Of a DNA stretch of 14,273 bases, positions 1 to 6,875 are shown piece after piece. The position numbers were made by a program, and so were the translations under genes. Origin of the DNA: Roseovarius sp. (GTDB taxonomy: Bacteria > Pseudomonadota > Alphaproteobacteria > Rhodobacterales > Rhodobacteraceae); assembly GCA_007125415.1 (NCBI GenBank), contig SLDH01000302.1:1-14273 (forward strand), given 5' to 3'. The first letter of the stretch is position 1; each line of letters opens with the position of its first letter. The notes below the pieces were generated by a model. It was given only the letters and a program-made list of their open reading frames with translations, was not told the DNA's origin and did not search any database.

Positions 1-134
1 AGCTGGGCGAAGGCGCCCGGGGCCGCGCGGCGCGCCTGCTGGTCCATGGGTGCGCGGCAGCGTTCGGCCCAGAACGGCGCGATGACCAGCCCGCCAAGCG
101 CGACCAGTGCGAGGATGAAGAGCGCCCAGCCCAT
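1..134 (-). CDS. N-terminal fragment of a membrane-anchored protein (possibly an alpha/beta hydrolase)
   Basis: Only the first 44 codons are inside the window; the gene runs off the left edge. The ATG (134-132) overlaps the TGA of the upstream cyclodeaminase gene by one base, so translation is probably coupled to it. Residues 2-23 form one hydrophobic segment (MGWALFILALVALGGLVIAP), followed by a short basic, proline-containing stretch with RAPMDQQARRAAPGAF. This fits a single N-terminal membrane anchor or uncleaved signal, with the rest of the protein probably on the far side of the membrane. A short anchor followed by an APG-F-A segment reminds me of alphaproteobacterial alpha/beta-fold hydrolases, but no catalytic motif is visible in this fragment, so the function is a guess. 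The reading frame itself is well supported by its position at the end of a tightly packed minus-strand operon. Confidence 0.6.
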   Translation of the reverse strand, partial: MGWALFILALVALGGLVIAPFWAERCRAPMDQQARRAAPGAFAQ

Positions 135-1048
135 CAGGCGCCCCGCCAGGCCCGCAGGATATAGTCGGAGGTCATCAGATCGAGATGCGCGCCGCCGCCG
201 TTCTTGAAAAGCGTGATCTCATCGTCGCTGCCCCGCCGGAACGCCTCCGGCTCGTAGAAATCCGCCACCAGATCATCGCGCGCAATGACGCCCTGCGCGA
301 TGGGCAGTTTCAGCTCGCCGATATGCTCGACCGTGGTGTCATAGGCATCGACAAAGAGGCGCGCGCGTTCGAGGGCTGTGTCATCGGCCTCGCGCATGTC
401 GGGGCGGTAGGCGCCGATCAGATCGACATGCTGGCCGGGGCGCAGCCACTCTCCCCTGATGATCGGGTCGGTGGACATGGTGGCGCAGGTCACGATATCG
501 GCGGCGCGCACCGCCGTCTCCAGATCATCGGCCACCTCCATGCCAGGGCAGTGCTCCGCCATCGCTTCGGCATTGGCGCGGGTGCGGTTCCAGACGCTGA
601 AACGCGCCTTCGGAAAGCCCGCCGAATAGGCCTCATGAAGGCTGCGCCCCACGGTGCCCGCGCCGACAATGAGGATGCGCGCGCTGTCGGGCCGCGCCAG
701 TTGCAGCGCGGCATGGAGGCTGTCACCGGCGGTCTTCCATTTGGTGACGAGGTGAAAATCAATGAGCGCCTGCAAGGTGCCATCGGAATCGTCATAGAGG
801 TTGACCGCGCCATTGACGGTGGGTTTGCCGTGGGCGGGGTTGTCGGGAAAGATCGTGGCGGTCTTGACGGCCATGCCCAGCCCGTCGATCCAGGCCGCAC
901 GGCTCAGCACGGTATCGGCGCCTCGATAGAGCAGGCTGTCGGCGATCTCGGCCTTGGGGCGCGCGTGGCCTGCGCGGAACGCGGCGCAGAGCGCGTGCCA
1001 GTCCAGCAGGGCGTTTCCTTCGTCAAAGGGGATCATGGTGATGTTCAT
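134..1048 (-). CDS. Ornithine cyclodeaminase/mu-crystallin family protein
   Basis: A predicted 304-residue cytosolic NAD(P)-dependent enzyme. The family includes ornithine cyclodeaminase, alanine dehydrogenase, imino-acid (pyrroline/piperideine-2-carboxylate) reductases and mu-crystallin. The N-terminal substrate-domain motif AVKTATIFPDNP (about residues 60-71) keeps the lysine seen across the family. A Rossmann motif GAGTVG lies at about 129-134, followed by WNRT, and an acidic READD segment occurs in the later part. The family's usual substrate-arginine segment (T-x-x-R-T-A-A) reads TKWKTAG here (102-108), with lysine where arginine is expected, so the substrate cannot be assigned. The start was chosen at ATG 1048 because an AGGAAAG ribosome site precedes it. 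The next in-frame ATG is four codons on. The upstream exporter stops 14 nt before it and the downstream gene overlaps its stop, so it sits inside an operon. The family is secure; the reaction is not. Confidence 0.88.
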   Translation of the reverse strand: MNITMIPFDEGNALLDWHALCAAFRAGHARPKAEIADSLLYRGADTVLSRAAWIDGLGMAVKTATIFPDNPAHGKPTVNGAVNLYDDSDGTLQALIDFHLVTKWKTAGDSLHAALQLARPDSARILIVGAGTVGRSLHEAYSAGFPKARFSVWNRTRANAEAMAEHCPGMEVADDLETAVRAADIVTCATMSTDPIIRGEWLRPGQHVDLIGAYRPDMREADDTALERARLFVDAYDTTVEHIGELKLPIAQGVIARDDLVADFYEPEAFRRGSDDEITLFKNGGGAHLDLMTSDYILRAWRGA

Positions 1049-1062
1049 CGTCTTTCCTTTCG

Positions 1063-2022
1063 TCACCGGCGCAACCGCGTTCTGCGCCCCTTGGAGCTTT
1101 CCCGCCACACCAGATAGAGCCCCGATCCCAGGATAAGTGCAATCCCGAGCCAGGCCGACGCCCCCGGAAAGGTGCCGAAGACGGTGATGCCCCACATGAT
1201 CGCCAGCGGCATGGTGATGTATTCCACCGGCGCCACGAAGGCGGCTTCGCTCAGCCGGTAGGCCTGGCTGATGAAGAAGGCGCCCAGCATCCCGCTCACC
1301 CCCAGCATCGCGATGATCCACCAATCCGCCGGGGCAACAGGCCCCCATGCGCGCAGGAAGAAGGCGAGCGACGCATGTTCGACATCCCCGAAACGGCCAT
1401 CCCCGAAAGCGAGGCCAAAGCCGGCAGAGGCCGCGAGGAAGGTGAGTTGCATGTAGATGACCATGGTGGCGGCACTTTCGGTGCCACCGATCTTGCGGGT
1501 CAGCATGTGCAGCGTGGCGTAGAGAACGGCGGCGGCCAGCGGCAGCAGCGAGGCCACCTGAAAGGCCGAGGTGCCGGGCTTCACGATCACGAGGATCCCG
1601 ACGAATCCGATGGCGATGGCAAGCCAGCGGCGCGGCCCCACACTTTCGCCCAGAAAGATCACCGAGAAGACGGTGATCACCAGCGGCGAGACGAAGAACA
1701 CCGCCACGGCATCGGCGATGGGCAGGGCCGCAAGCCCGAGAAAGAAACACATGTTTGCCGCAACCACGCAGAAGCCACGGGTGAGATGCACCCCCAGCCG
1801 ATTGGTGCGCAGCACCGAAAGCCCGCCAGCGAAGGGGAGGATGATCAGGGCGAAGGTGATGAGCCCGACAATGGCGCGCAGGAAGATCACCTGATGGAGC
1901 GCGTAATCATCCGAGAGAAACTTGATGCCGACATCATTGAGCGAAAAGCACAGCATCGCCACCGCGGCGCAGGCCGCCCCGCGCAGGTTGGCGCTGGCGA
2001 TGGAGGCGTCCGTGGTGCTCAT
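1063..2022 (-). CDS. EamA/DMT-superfamily exporter (copy 1)
   Basis: A 319-residue inner-membrane protein of the drug/metabolite transporter superfamily, built from two tandem EamA units and about ten hydrophobic segments. Unit 1 carries [39 protein letters not shown] and [14 protein letters not shown]. Unit 2 carries [28 protein letters not shown] and [16 protein letters not shown]. The tail is basic, fitting a cytosolic C-terminus. The family usually exports metabolites or amino acids; the substrate cannot be read from sequence. Its ATG overlaps the TGA of the upstream YaiI gene (ATGA, 2019-2022), implying coupled translation. The cyclodeaminase follows 14 nt after its stop, so it may move a substrate or product of that enzyme (inference). 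A clear paralogue lies at 8401-9387. Confidence 0.92.
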   Translation of the reverse strand: MSTTDASIASANLRGAACAAVAMLCFSLNDVGIKFLSDDYALHQVIFLRAIVGLITFALIILPFAGGLSVLRTNRLGVHLTRGFCVVAANMCFFLGLAALPIADAVAVFFVSPLVITVFSVIFLGESVGPRRWLAIAIGFVGILVIVKPGTSAFQVASLLPLAAAVLYATLHMLTRKIGGTESAATMVIYMQLTFLAASAGFGLAFGDGRFGDVEHASLAFFLRAWGPVAPADWWIIAMLGVSGMLGAFFISQAYRLSEAAFVAPVEYITMPLAIMWGITVFGTFPGASAWLGIALILGSGLYLVWRESSKGRRTRLRR

Positions 2023-2465
2023 GGCCGCACCGCGCGAAGGGCACGTTCCAGCGCATCCAGAAAGCGCGAGCGGTCCGCGCGGGAGAACGCGCGCCCGCCC
2101 CCTTGCCGGAACGGATCGGCGCTGCGCAGGTCGCTCATCAGGTCCCGCGTGGCGAGGACATTGCCGATATTGGCGGCGGTCAGCGCCTCGCCATCATGCT
2201 TGAGCACCCGCGCGCCGGCTGCCACGCATTTCGCCGCCAGCGGGATATCGCCGGTGATCACCACATCGCCCGGGCCTGCCCGTTCGGCGATCCACATATC
2301 CGCCAGATCCGGGCCATCCGGCACGATCACCGTTTCCACAAGCGGGTTCTGCGAAGGGCGCAGCCCGCCATTGGAGACGATGAAGATGCGCATACCATGC
2401 CGTGTGCCCACGCGCTCCACCTCGGCTTTCACCGGGCAGGCATCTGCGTCGACATATATCGCCAT
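2019..2465 (-). CDS. YaiI/YqxD family (DUF188) protein
   Basis: A 148-residue soluble protein matching the UPF0178/DUF188 family in length and motifs. It opens with [19 protein letters not shown] and has SNGGL, a D-x-A-D segment ([10 protein letters not shown]) and [13 protein letters not shown], plus the [20 protein letters not shown] tail typical of the family. The family has a PIN-like fold with clustered acidic residues, suggesting nuclease-type metal binding, but its biological role is not established as far as I know. Start ATG 2465 has AAGGAG eight bases upstream, and the family N-terminus begins exactly there. The gene lies 46 nt after the transhydrogenase and overlaps the exporter start by four bases. 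Confidence 0.93.
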   Translation of the reverse strand: MAIYVDADACPVKAEVERVGTRHGMRIFIVSNGGLRPSQNPLVETVIVPDGPDLADMWIAERAGPGDVVITGDIPLAAKCVAAGARVLKHDGEALTAANIGNVLATRDLMSDLRSADPFRQGGGRAFSRADRSRFLDALERALRAVRP

Positions 2466-2511
2466 GCTTGGGGCTCCTTGCCGCGGGCGATGCCGGCGGC
2501 GGCTTGTGCGG

Positions 2512-3939
2512 TCAGTGCGCGGCCTGCCGCGCGACCTTGTATTCTTCGGGGATGGGCATGCGGTTGAACGCATCGAGCCCGGCGATCTTGTAGGCTTCGG
2601 CCAGCGTCGGGTAGTTGAAGGTGTTCTGCACGAAGTAATCCACCGTGCCCTTGAGGTTGAGCACCGCCTGCGCGATGTGGATAAGTTCGGTCGCGCCCTC
2701 GCCCACGATCTGCACCCCCAGCACCCTGCGGGTCTTGAGCGAGAAGAGCATCTTCAGCATCCCGTGTTCCAGCCCCATGATATGCCCCCGGCTCGTCTCG
2801 CGGAAGCGGGCGATGCCCACCTCATAGGGGATACCCCGCTCCTGCATCTCCTCTTCGGACATGCCGCAGGTGGAAATCTCGGGCACCGAATAGATGCCAT
2901 AGGGAAACCACGGGCTTTCGGGCAGGGTGGGTGTCTCGAGCGCATGGCAGGCCGCGACGCGCCCCTGTTGCAGCGAGGTGGAGGCGAGCGAGGGGTGGCC
3001 GATCACATCGCCCGCCGCGTAGATATGCGGCTGGCTCGTCTGATAGGTGCTGCGATCGACCTCGATGCGCCCGCGATGATCGGTCTTCACACCGATCGCC
3101 GCGAGGTTCAGCTTCGCCGTGGCCCCCATGCGCCCGGCGGCGAAGAGCAGCATCTCCGCCCGCACATGGCGGCCATTGGCCATCGTCACCTCGATATGCT
3201 GGCCCTTGTCCTCGATAAGCTCGATGGGCGAGCCGAGGCGCAGATCCACGCCGTTTTCGCGGATCTGATGGGTGAATTCGCGGATCGTGGCCTGATCGAT
3301 GAAATCGAGGAAGGTGTCGCGTGGCTCGATCAGGGTCACGCGGACATCGAGCGCCGAGAACATGGTGGCATATTCCACCCCGATCACCCCGGCGCCCACC
3401 ACCACGAGGCTGCGCGGTATCGTGCCCAGATCGAGAAACTCGTCACTGTCCACCACGGTGGTGCCGTTGAAGGGCACATTGCCGGGCTTGTAGGTGGTGG
3501 TGCCGGTGGAGATCAGAAAGCGGTCTGCGGTCAGCACGGTCACCTCGCCCGGGCCGGTGGCCACCTCGATCGTCGCGGGGTCGGTGAAGCGGGCCAGGCC
3601 ATGCAGGGTTTCCACATGATTGCGGTTGAACTGGTGCTCCAGCACATCGACCTCGTAGTCGAGCGTCTTGTGCAGCCGGGATTTCAGATCCTGCGCGCCG
3701 ATATCGTCCTTCACCCGGTAGGCGCGCCCGTAGAAGCTGCGTTCGCGCCAGCCCGAGAGGTTGAGCACCGTCTCGCGCAGGGTTTTCGAGGGGATCGTGC
3801 CGGTATGCACCGACACGCCGCCCAGCCTGTCCTTCCGGTCCACGACCAGAACGCGGCGCTTGAGCTTGCCGGCCTGAATGGCGGCGGCCCGTCCGGCAGG
3901 GCCGGAGCCGATGATGATCAGGTCATAGTGGTTGGACAT
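2512..3939 (-). CDS. sthA: Soluble pyridine nucleotide transhydrogenase
   Basis: A 475-residue cytosolic flavoprotein that transfers reducing equivalents between NADPH and NAD+. It has the two-dinucleotide-fold layout of the disulfide-reductase family: FAD motif GSGPAG at 11-16, NAD(P) motif VGAGVIG at 181-187, and a second FAD motif YAAGDVIG at 307-314. The C-terminal interface domain includes [20 protein letters not shown]. The active-site region reads [16 protein letters not shown] (41-56). Neither redox cysteine of lipoamide dehydrogenase or glutathione reductase is present, which supports SthA over those enzymes; THxGTIPSK-type loops are typical of SthA. Length fits the family (about 465 residues). 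A GTG at 3948 would add three residues, but the SD GAGGTGA five bases before ATG 3939 decides for the ATG. It follows the formylglutathione hydrolase gene directly. Confidence 0.93.
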   Translation of the reverse strand: MSNHYDLIIIGSGPAGRAAAIQAGKLKRRVLVVDRKDRLGGVSVHTGTIPSKTLRETVLNLSGWRERSFYGRAYRVKDDIGAQDLKSRLHKTLDYEVDVLEHQFNRNHVETLHGLARFTDPATIEVATGPGEVTVLTADRFLISTGTTTYKPGNVPFNGTTVVDSDEFLDLGTIPRSLVVVGAGVIGVEYATMFSALDVRVTLIEPRDTFLDFIDQATIREFTHQIRENGVDLRLGSPIELIEDKGQHIEVTMANGRHVRAEMLLFAAGRMGATAKLNLAAIGVKTDHRGRIEVDRSTYQTSQPHIYAAGDVIGHPSLASTSLQQGRVAACHALETPTLPESPWFPYGIYSVPEISTCGMSEEEMQERGIPYEVGIARFRETSRGHIMGLEHGMLKMLFSLKTRRVLGVQIVGEGATELIHIAQAVLNLKGTVDYFVQNTFNYPTLAEAYKIAGLDAFNRMPIPEEYKVARQAAH

Positions 3940-3944
3940 GGATG

Positions 3945-3951
3945 TCACCTC
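3945..3951 (-). promoter_or_regulatory. Shine-Dalgarno of sthA containing the fghA stop codon
   Basis: Read on the minus strand this is GAGGTGA, five bases before the ATG at 3939. The last three bases are the TGA stop of the upstream hydrolase gene. A ribosome finishing fghA therefore stops on the sthA ribosome site, a layout that favours translational coupling. It also makes the GTG at 3948 less likely as the true sthA start, since that GTG is part of the SD itself. Confidence 0.75.
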
Positions 3952-4778
3952 GCGTAGAGCGCCTCGGCATGGAAGGCGACATGATCTTCCATGAAGGTCG
4001 AGACGAAGAAATAGCTGTGGTCATAGCCCGGCTGCAGGCGCAGCGTGGCCTGCTGCCGCCGCGCCGATACCGCCTCGGCCAGCGCCTCGGGCTTCAGCAG
4101 ATCGAGAAACTGGTCCTTCGTGCCGGTATCGGTGAGGATCGGGCCGTCAAAACCCTTTTCGCGCATCAGCAGCGTTGCATCATGGGGTGCCCAGCTGCTT
4201 TCGTCGGTGCCCAGATAGGCCGAAAGCTGCTTGCGACCCCAGTCGCCGGTTGTCGGATGGCATATCGGCGAGAAGGCGGAGACGGACCTGAACCGCCCCG
4301 GCAGCCCCATGGCCAGCGTCAGCGCCCCGTGCCCGCCCATGGAATGGCCGGTGATGGCCTGACGATCTTCGTCGATGGCGAAATTGCGGATCACCAGCGT
4401 GGGCAACTCCTGCGCGACATAATCCCACATGCGAAAATGCGGGGCCCATGGCGCCTCTGTGGCGTTCACGTAGAACCCCGCGCCCTTGCCCAGATCATAG
4501 GCATCGTCATCGGCCACCGCTTCGCCACGCGGGCTGGTGTCGGGGAAGACGAGTGCAATGCCCTGCTCGGCGGCCCAGCCCTGAGCGCCGGCCTTGGTCA
4601 TGGCATTCTCATGGGTGCAGGTGAGGCCCGAAAGATACCACAGCACCGGGACAGGCCCGTCCTTCGCCTCTTCGGGCAGGAAAAGACCGAAGGTCATGTC
4701 GCATTGGCAGACCTCCGAAGGGTGGGAATAGACCCCTTGCACGCCGTTGAAGCAGATATTTTCGGAAATGGTTTCCAT
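3945..4778 (-). CDS. fghA: S-formylglutathione hydrolase
   Basis: A 277-residue esterase of the alpha/beta-hydrolase fold (esterase D family). It hydrolyses S-formylglutathione to formate and glutathione, the second step of glutathione-dependent formaldehyde oxidation in the cytosol. The nucleophile elbow GHSMGG (144-149) places Ser146. Asp222 in GTKDQFL and His254 in GYDHSYFF complete the triad, and LSGLTC (49-54) is the conserved oxyanion-side segment. Other family marks are FPDTSPRGE and GFYVNATEAPW. Length equals the usual 275-280 residues. Start ATG 4778 is preceded by AGAAGGA at seven bases. The partner glutathione-dependent formaldehyde dehydrogenase is not in the window. It appears to be the first gene of the leftward operon. 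Confidence 0.95.
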   Translation of the reverse strand: METISENICFNGVQGVYSHPSEVCQCDMTFGLFLPEEAKDGPVPVLWYLSGLTCTHENAMTKAGAQGWAAEQGIALVFPDTSPRGEAVADDDAYDLGKGAGFYVNATEAPWAPHFRMWDYVAQELPTLVIRNFAIDEDRQAITGHSMGGHGALTLAMGLPGRFRSVSAFSPICHPTTGDWGRKQLSAYLGTDESSWAPHDATLLMREKGFDGPILTDTGTKDQFLDLLKPEALAEAVSARRQQATLRLQPGYDHSYFFVSTFMEDHVAFHAEALYAR

Positions 4779-4929
4779 GGTTTGGTCCTTCTTGCTGGGG
4801 TCGTTGTGTGGAACGGTCACGATCGGGGGTGGGAGAGTCCGGACCCTGGCCACCGGGCAACCCTATCACGCCCAGCGCCGGGTCCAACGGCGAATCGAGC
4901 GCCCGCGCCGCTTCGTGCCTTCACGGGCG

Positions 4930-5871
4930 TCATTGCAACCCTGCCATCGGGCTCACCCAGCCGATCACGAGGCTCACGGTCAGCACCGCGAGCACCGTGG
5001 ACATCAGGATCGACGACGAAACCCGCTGCGGGGCCACCCCGTAATGCTGCGCGAGGATATAGACATTGCCGGCAACCGGCAGGGCCGCGGCGGCGATCAT
5101 CACCGCGGCGGCATAGGGCTCCACCGGGAAGAGGATCAGGGCCGAGAAGGCCACCATGGCCGGGTGCAACACGAGCTTGCAGAAGCTGAGCCAGCCGGGC
5201 ACGAGAAAGCGCTCGGGCGATTTGCCCGCAAGCGAGGCCCCGATGGCGAAAAGCGCGCAAGGCGTGGCCGCGCCGCCCAGAATGCTCAGAAATTCGGCCA
5301 TCGGCGCGGGGATCGGCAGCGCGAAGGCCGACCATGTGAGCCCCAGCACGATCGAGACGATCATGGGGTTCTTCAGAAGACCAAGCCCCACGGTGCGCAG
5401 GATGCCGAGCGACATGCGCCCGTCACGCGAGCCGGTGATGATGATCACGATGAGCGAGCCGAAAACGATGAGATCGATGGCGAGCACCAGCATCACCGGC
5501 ACGATGGCCGCATCGCCCATCAGCATCACCAGCATCGGGATGCCCAGAAAGCCCACATTGCCGATGACCGCGCATTGCCCCTCGACCGCGGCTTCCTCCA
5601 CCGAGATGCGGCGCACCAGCGCGCCCATGATGGCCAGAAGATAGACAACGCCCGACGCCCAGAGATAGGCGGTGATGAAGCGCCAGTCGATCAGTTCGGC
5701 AAGGCTCAGATTGGAGGAAAAGCGAAAGAGCATCGCCGACAGCGCGAAGTAGAACACGAATTTCGTGAGGTAAGCGGTGGCCTCGGCGCTGAAGAATCCG
5801 CTGCGACCGGCACCGTATCCCAGGGCGATGATCACGAAAAAGGGCAGCGTCTGGAGGAAGATGGGCAGCAT
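4930..5871 (-). CDS. AEC-family permease (auxin efflux carrier-like)
   Basis: A 313-residue polytopic inner-membrane protein with about ten hydrophobic segments in two similar halves. GNVGFLGIP (104-112) is the N-x-G-F-L-G-x-P signature of bacterial AEC transporters, and LLKNPMIVSIVLGL and GGAATPCALFAIGASLA are the corresponding second-half motifs. Bacterial members mostly carry small carboxylates such as malate or malonate; the substrate here is unknown. Start ATG 5871 has only a weak AAGAGAG upstream. It is divergent from the TetR gene, separated by about 195 bp that hold a palindrome, so that regulator may control it (inference). Its stop lies 151 nt before fghA begins, on the same strand. 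Confidence 0.92.
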   Translation of the reverse strand: MLPIFLQTLPFFVIIALGYGAGRSGFFSAEATAYLTKFVFYFALSAMLFRFSSNLSLAELIDWRFITAYLWASGVVYLLAIMGALVRRISVEEAAVEGQCAVIGNVGFLGIPMLVMLMGDAAIVPVMLVLAIDLIVFGSLIVIIITGSRDGRMSLGILRTVGLGLLKNPMIVSIVLGLTWSAFALPIPAPMAEFLSILGGAATPCALFAIGASLAGKSPERFLVPGWLSFCKLVLHPAMVAFSALILFPVEPYAAAVMIAAAALPVAGNVYILAQHYGVAPQRVSSSILMSTVLAVLTVSLVIGWVSPMAGLQ

Positions 5872-6005
5872 TCTCTCTTGGTAGCAGAGCGCCCGGCCGC
5901 GTCAATCGCCGAAGGCCGAAGGCCCAGGCCGAGGCGCAGGGGTCCGGAACAGGGGCCGGGCGCCGGAGCCGGGTGCCGGGGGCGGCGGCGCGGTGAGGTG
6001 GTGGT

Positions 6006-6022
6006 CAGGCTTGTCATGCCTG
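6006..6022. promoter_or_regulatory. Candidate TetR operator: 17-bp near-palindrome
   Basis: CAGGCTTGTCATGCCTG pairs with itself at seven of eight positions around a central T; only position 6 against 12 fails. It lies in the intergenic region between the divergent permease and TetR genes, 43 bp before the regulator's ATG. It covers TTGTCA (6011-6016), which can serve as a -35 box with TAGAGT (6035-6040) as -10 at 18-bp spacing. TetR-family proteins usually bind palindromes of this size in exactly this place, so autorepression is the simplest reading. Binding is inferred, not shown. Confidence 0.55.
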
Positions 6023-6040
6023 CCCCCCCACGACTAGAGT
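6011..6040 (+). promoter_or_regulatory. Candidate sigma-70 promoter of the TetR gene
   Basis: TTGTCA (6011-6016, five of six consensus) and TAGAGT (6035-6040, four of six) are separated by 18 bp. Transcription would start near 6047, leaving a short leader that still contains the AGGAG ribosome site at 6054-6058. The -35 box lies inside the 17-bp palindrome. Confidence 0.4.
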
Positions 6041-6065
6041 GAGGAAAGTGAACAGGAGAGTGCAG

Positions 6066-6695
6066 ATGCCGGCCATGGCCGCCGAAATAAAGCGCGGGCG
6101 CAAGTTCGATCAGGTGCTCGACGGGGCGCGCGAGGTTTTCATGCGCGACGGCTTCGAGGGGGCCAGCGTGGACGAGATCGCCCGGGCCGCGCGGGTGTCC
6201 AAGGCGACGCTCTACAGCTATTTCCCCGACAAGCGGCTGCTTTTTTCCGAGGTGGCGCGGGTCGAGTGCAACCGGCAGGCCGAAGAGGCGCTGGGCAAGC
6301 TGGAGGAAGCCTCGGGCATCGAGGAGGTGCTGCGCGAGGCCGCAGACCGGGTGGTGCGGTTCTTTCTGTCGGATTTCGGGCAGCAGATGTACCGCATCTG
6401 CGTGTCGGAATCGCATCGCTTTCCGGAACTGGGCGCGCGGTTCTACGAGTCGGGTCCGCGGCTCTTGCGCGAACGCATGAGTGGCATTCTGCAGACCTAT
6501 GTGGCCAAGGGCGATCTCGATATTCCGGACCTCGATCTCGCGGCCTCGCAATTCGGGGAATTGTGCAAGAGCGATCTTTTTGTCCGCTGCCTTTGCGGGG
6601 TGGGCGGCACCCATTCGGAGGCGGATATCGCCCGGATCGTGAATGGCACGGTGGAGATGTTTCTGGCGCGCTACGGCACCCGCCACCGGTGCTGA
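6066..6695 (+). CDS. TetR/AcrR-family transcriptional regulator (AefR-like)
   Basis: A 209-residue repressor-type protein. The N-terminal DNA-binding domain runs from about 12 to 60, with the helix-turn-helix around 34-53 (ASVDEIARAARVSKATLYSY) followed by FPDKRLLF. The C-terminal ligand domain has SESHRFPELGARFYESGP and QFGELCKSDLF, resembling the AefR-like C-terminal domain (TetR_C_7). It is expected to bind a small molecule and release DNA. Start ATG 6066 was chosen because AGGAG lies seven bases upstream; the GTG at 6039 lacks a ribosome site, and ATG 6075 is too far from it. It is divergent from the AEC permease, which with the regulator itself is the most likely target. The ligand is unknown. 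Confidence 0.92.
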   Translation: MPAMAAEIKRGRKFDQVLDGAREVFMRDGFEGASVDEIARAARVSKATLYSYFPDKRLLFSEVARVECNRQAEEALGKLEEASGIEEVLREAADRVVRFFLSDFGQQMYRICVSESHRFPELGARFYESGPRLLRERMSGILQTYVAKGDLDIPDLDLAASQFGELCKSDLFVRCLCGVGGTHSEADIARIVNGTVEMFLARYGTRHRC

Positions 6696-6875
6696 GTGAT
6701 CCGGATGTGCGCCCTTGCGGGCGCGCAGGTCATCTCGGCTGCGCCTCGGCGCGGCTTGCCCCGTGATGCATCATGCGGGCGTCTCTCCGGGCTGCAATCC
6801 CCGTGCAGTGAGTATTTCTGGCAAAATGAAGAGGGGAGGGGCGCAGGCGACTGCCTTGGGGCTGTGTTGGGGCGT
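6696..6875. terminator. Convergent gene-free gap with two GC-rich hairpins
   Basis: The gap separates the converging TetR and sulfurtransferase genes and has no credible coding frame. Hairpin 1: GTGCGCCC-ttgc-GGGCGCGC (6707-6726), eight pairs with one G-T, starting 12 nt after the TetR stop. Hairpin 2: GGCTGCGC-ctcg-GCGCGGCT (6737-6756), eight pairs with two or three wobbles. Neither is followed by a T-run on either strand, so classical intrinsic termination is uncertain. They could end transcription from both sides with Rho or serve as 3'-end protection. A lower-GC motif lies at 6810-6834. Confidence 0.4.
6810..6834 (-). repeat. Candidate dispersed Rhodobacterales intergenic motif
   Basis: On the plus strand the core reads GTATTTCTGGCAAAATGAA, flanked by GA and GAGG. 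On the minus strand, that is downstream of the sulfurtransferase, it is a CTTCATTTTGCC...AATACTC string followed by CTGCA-cggggat-TGCAG, a five-pair hairpin (6792-6808). From memory, very similar strings ending in AATACTC next to a C/G-rich hairpin are common after genes in Rhodobacterales genomes. I cannot count copies here, since the window has only this one. The sudden drop in GC inside a GC-rich gap is visible directly. Confidence 0.4.

Noticed and set aside
185..1117. A 310-codon plus-strand frame opposite the cyclodeaminase
   Set aside because: Antisense shadow: composition is biased, no motifs are seen, and the minus-strand frame carries clear family motifs and a ribosome site.
1375..3957. 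An 860-codon open frame on the plus strand
   Set aside because: It runs antisense to the exporter, YaiI and transhydrogenase genes, has low-complexity His/Arg/Gly-rich composition and no recognisable domain. Long antisense frames are expected from GC-rich codon usage.
4747..6042. A 431-codon plus-strand frame opposite the AEC permease
   Set aside because: Same antisense effect; His/Asp/Arg-rich, with no domain or ribosome site.
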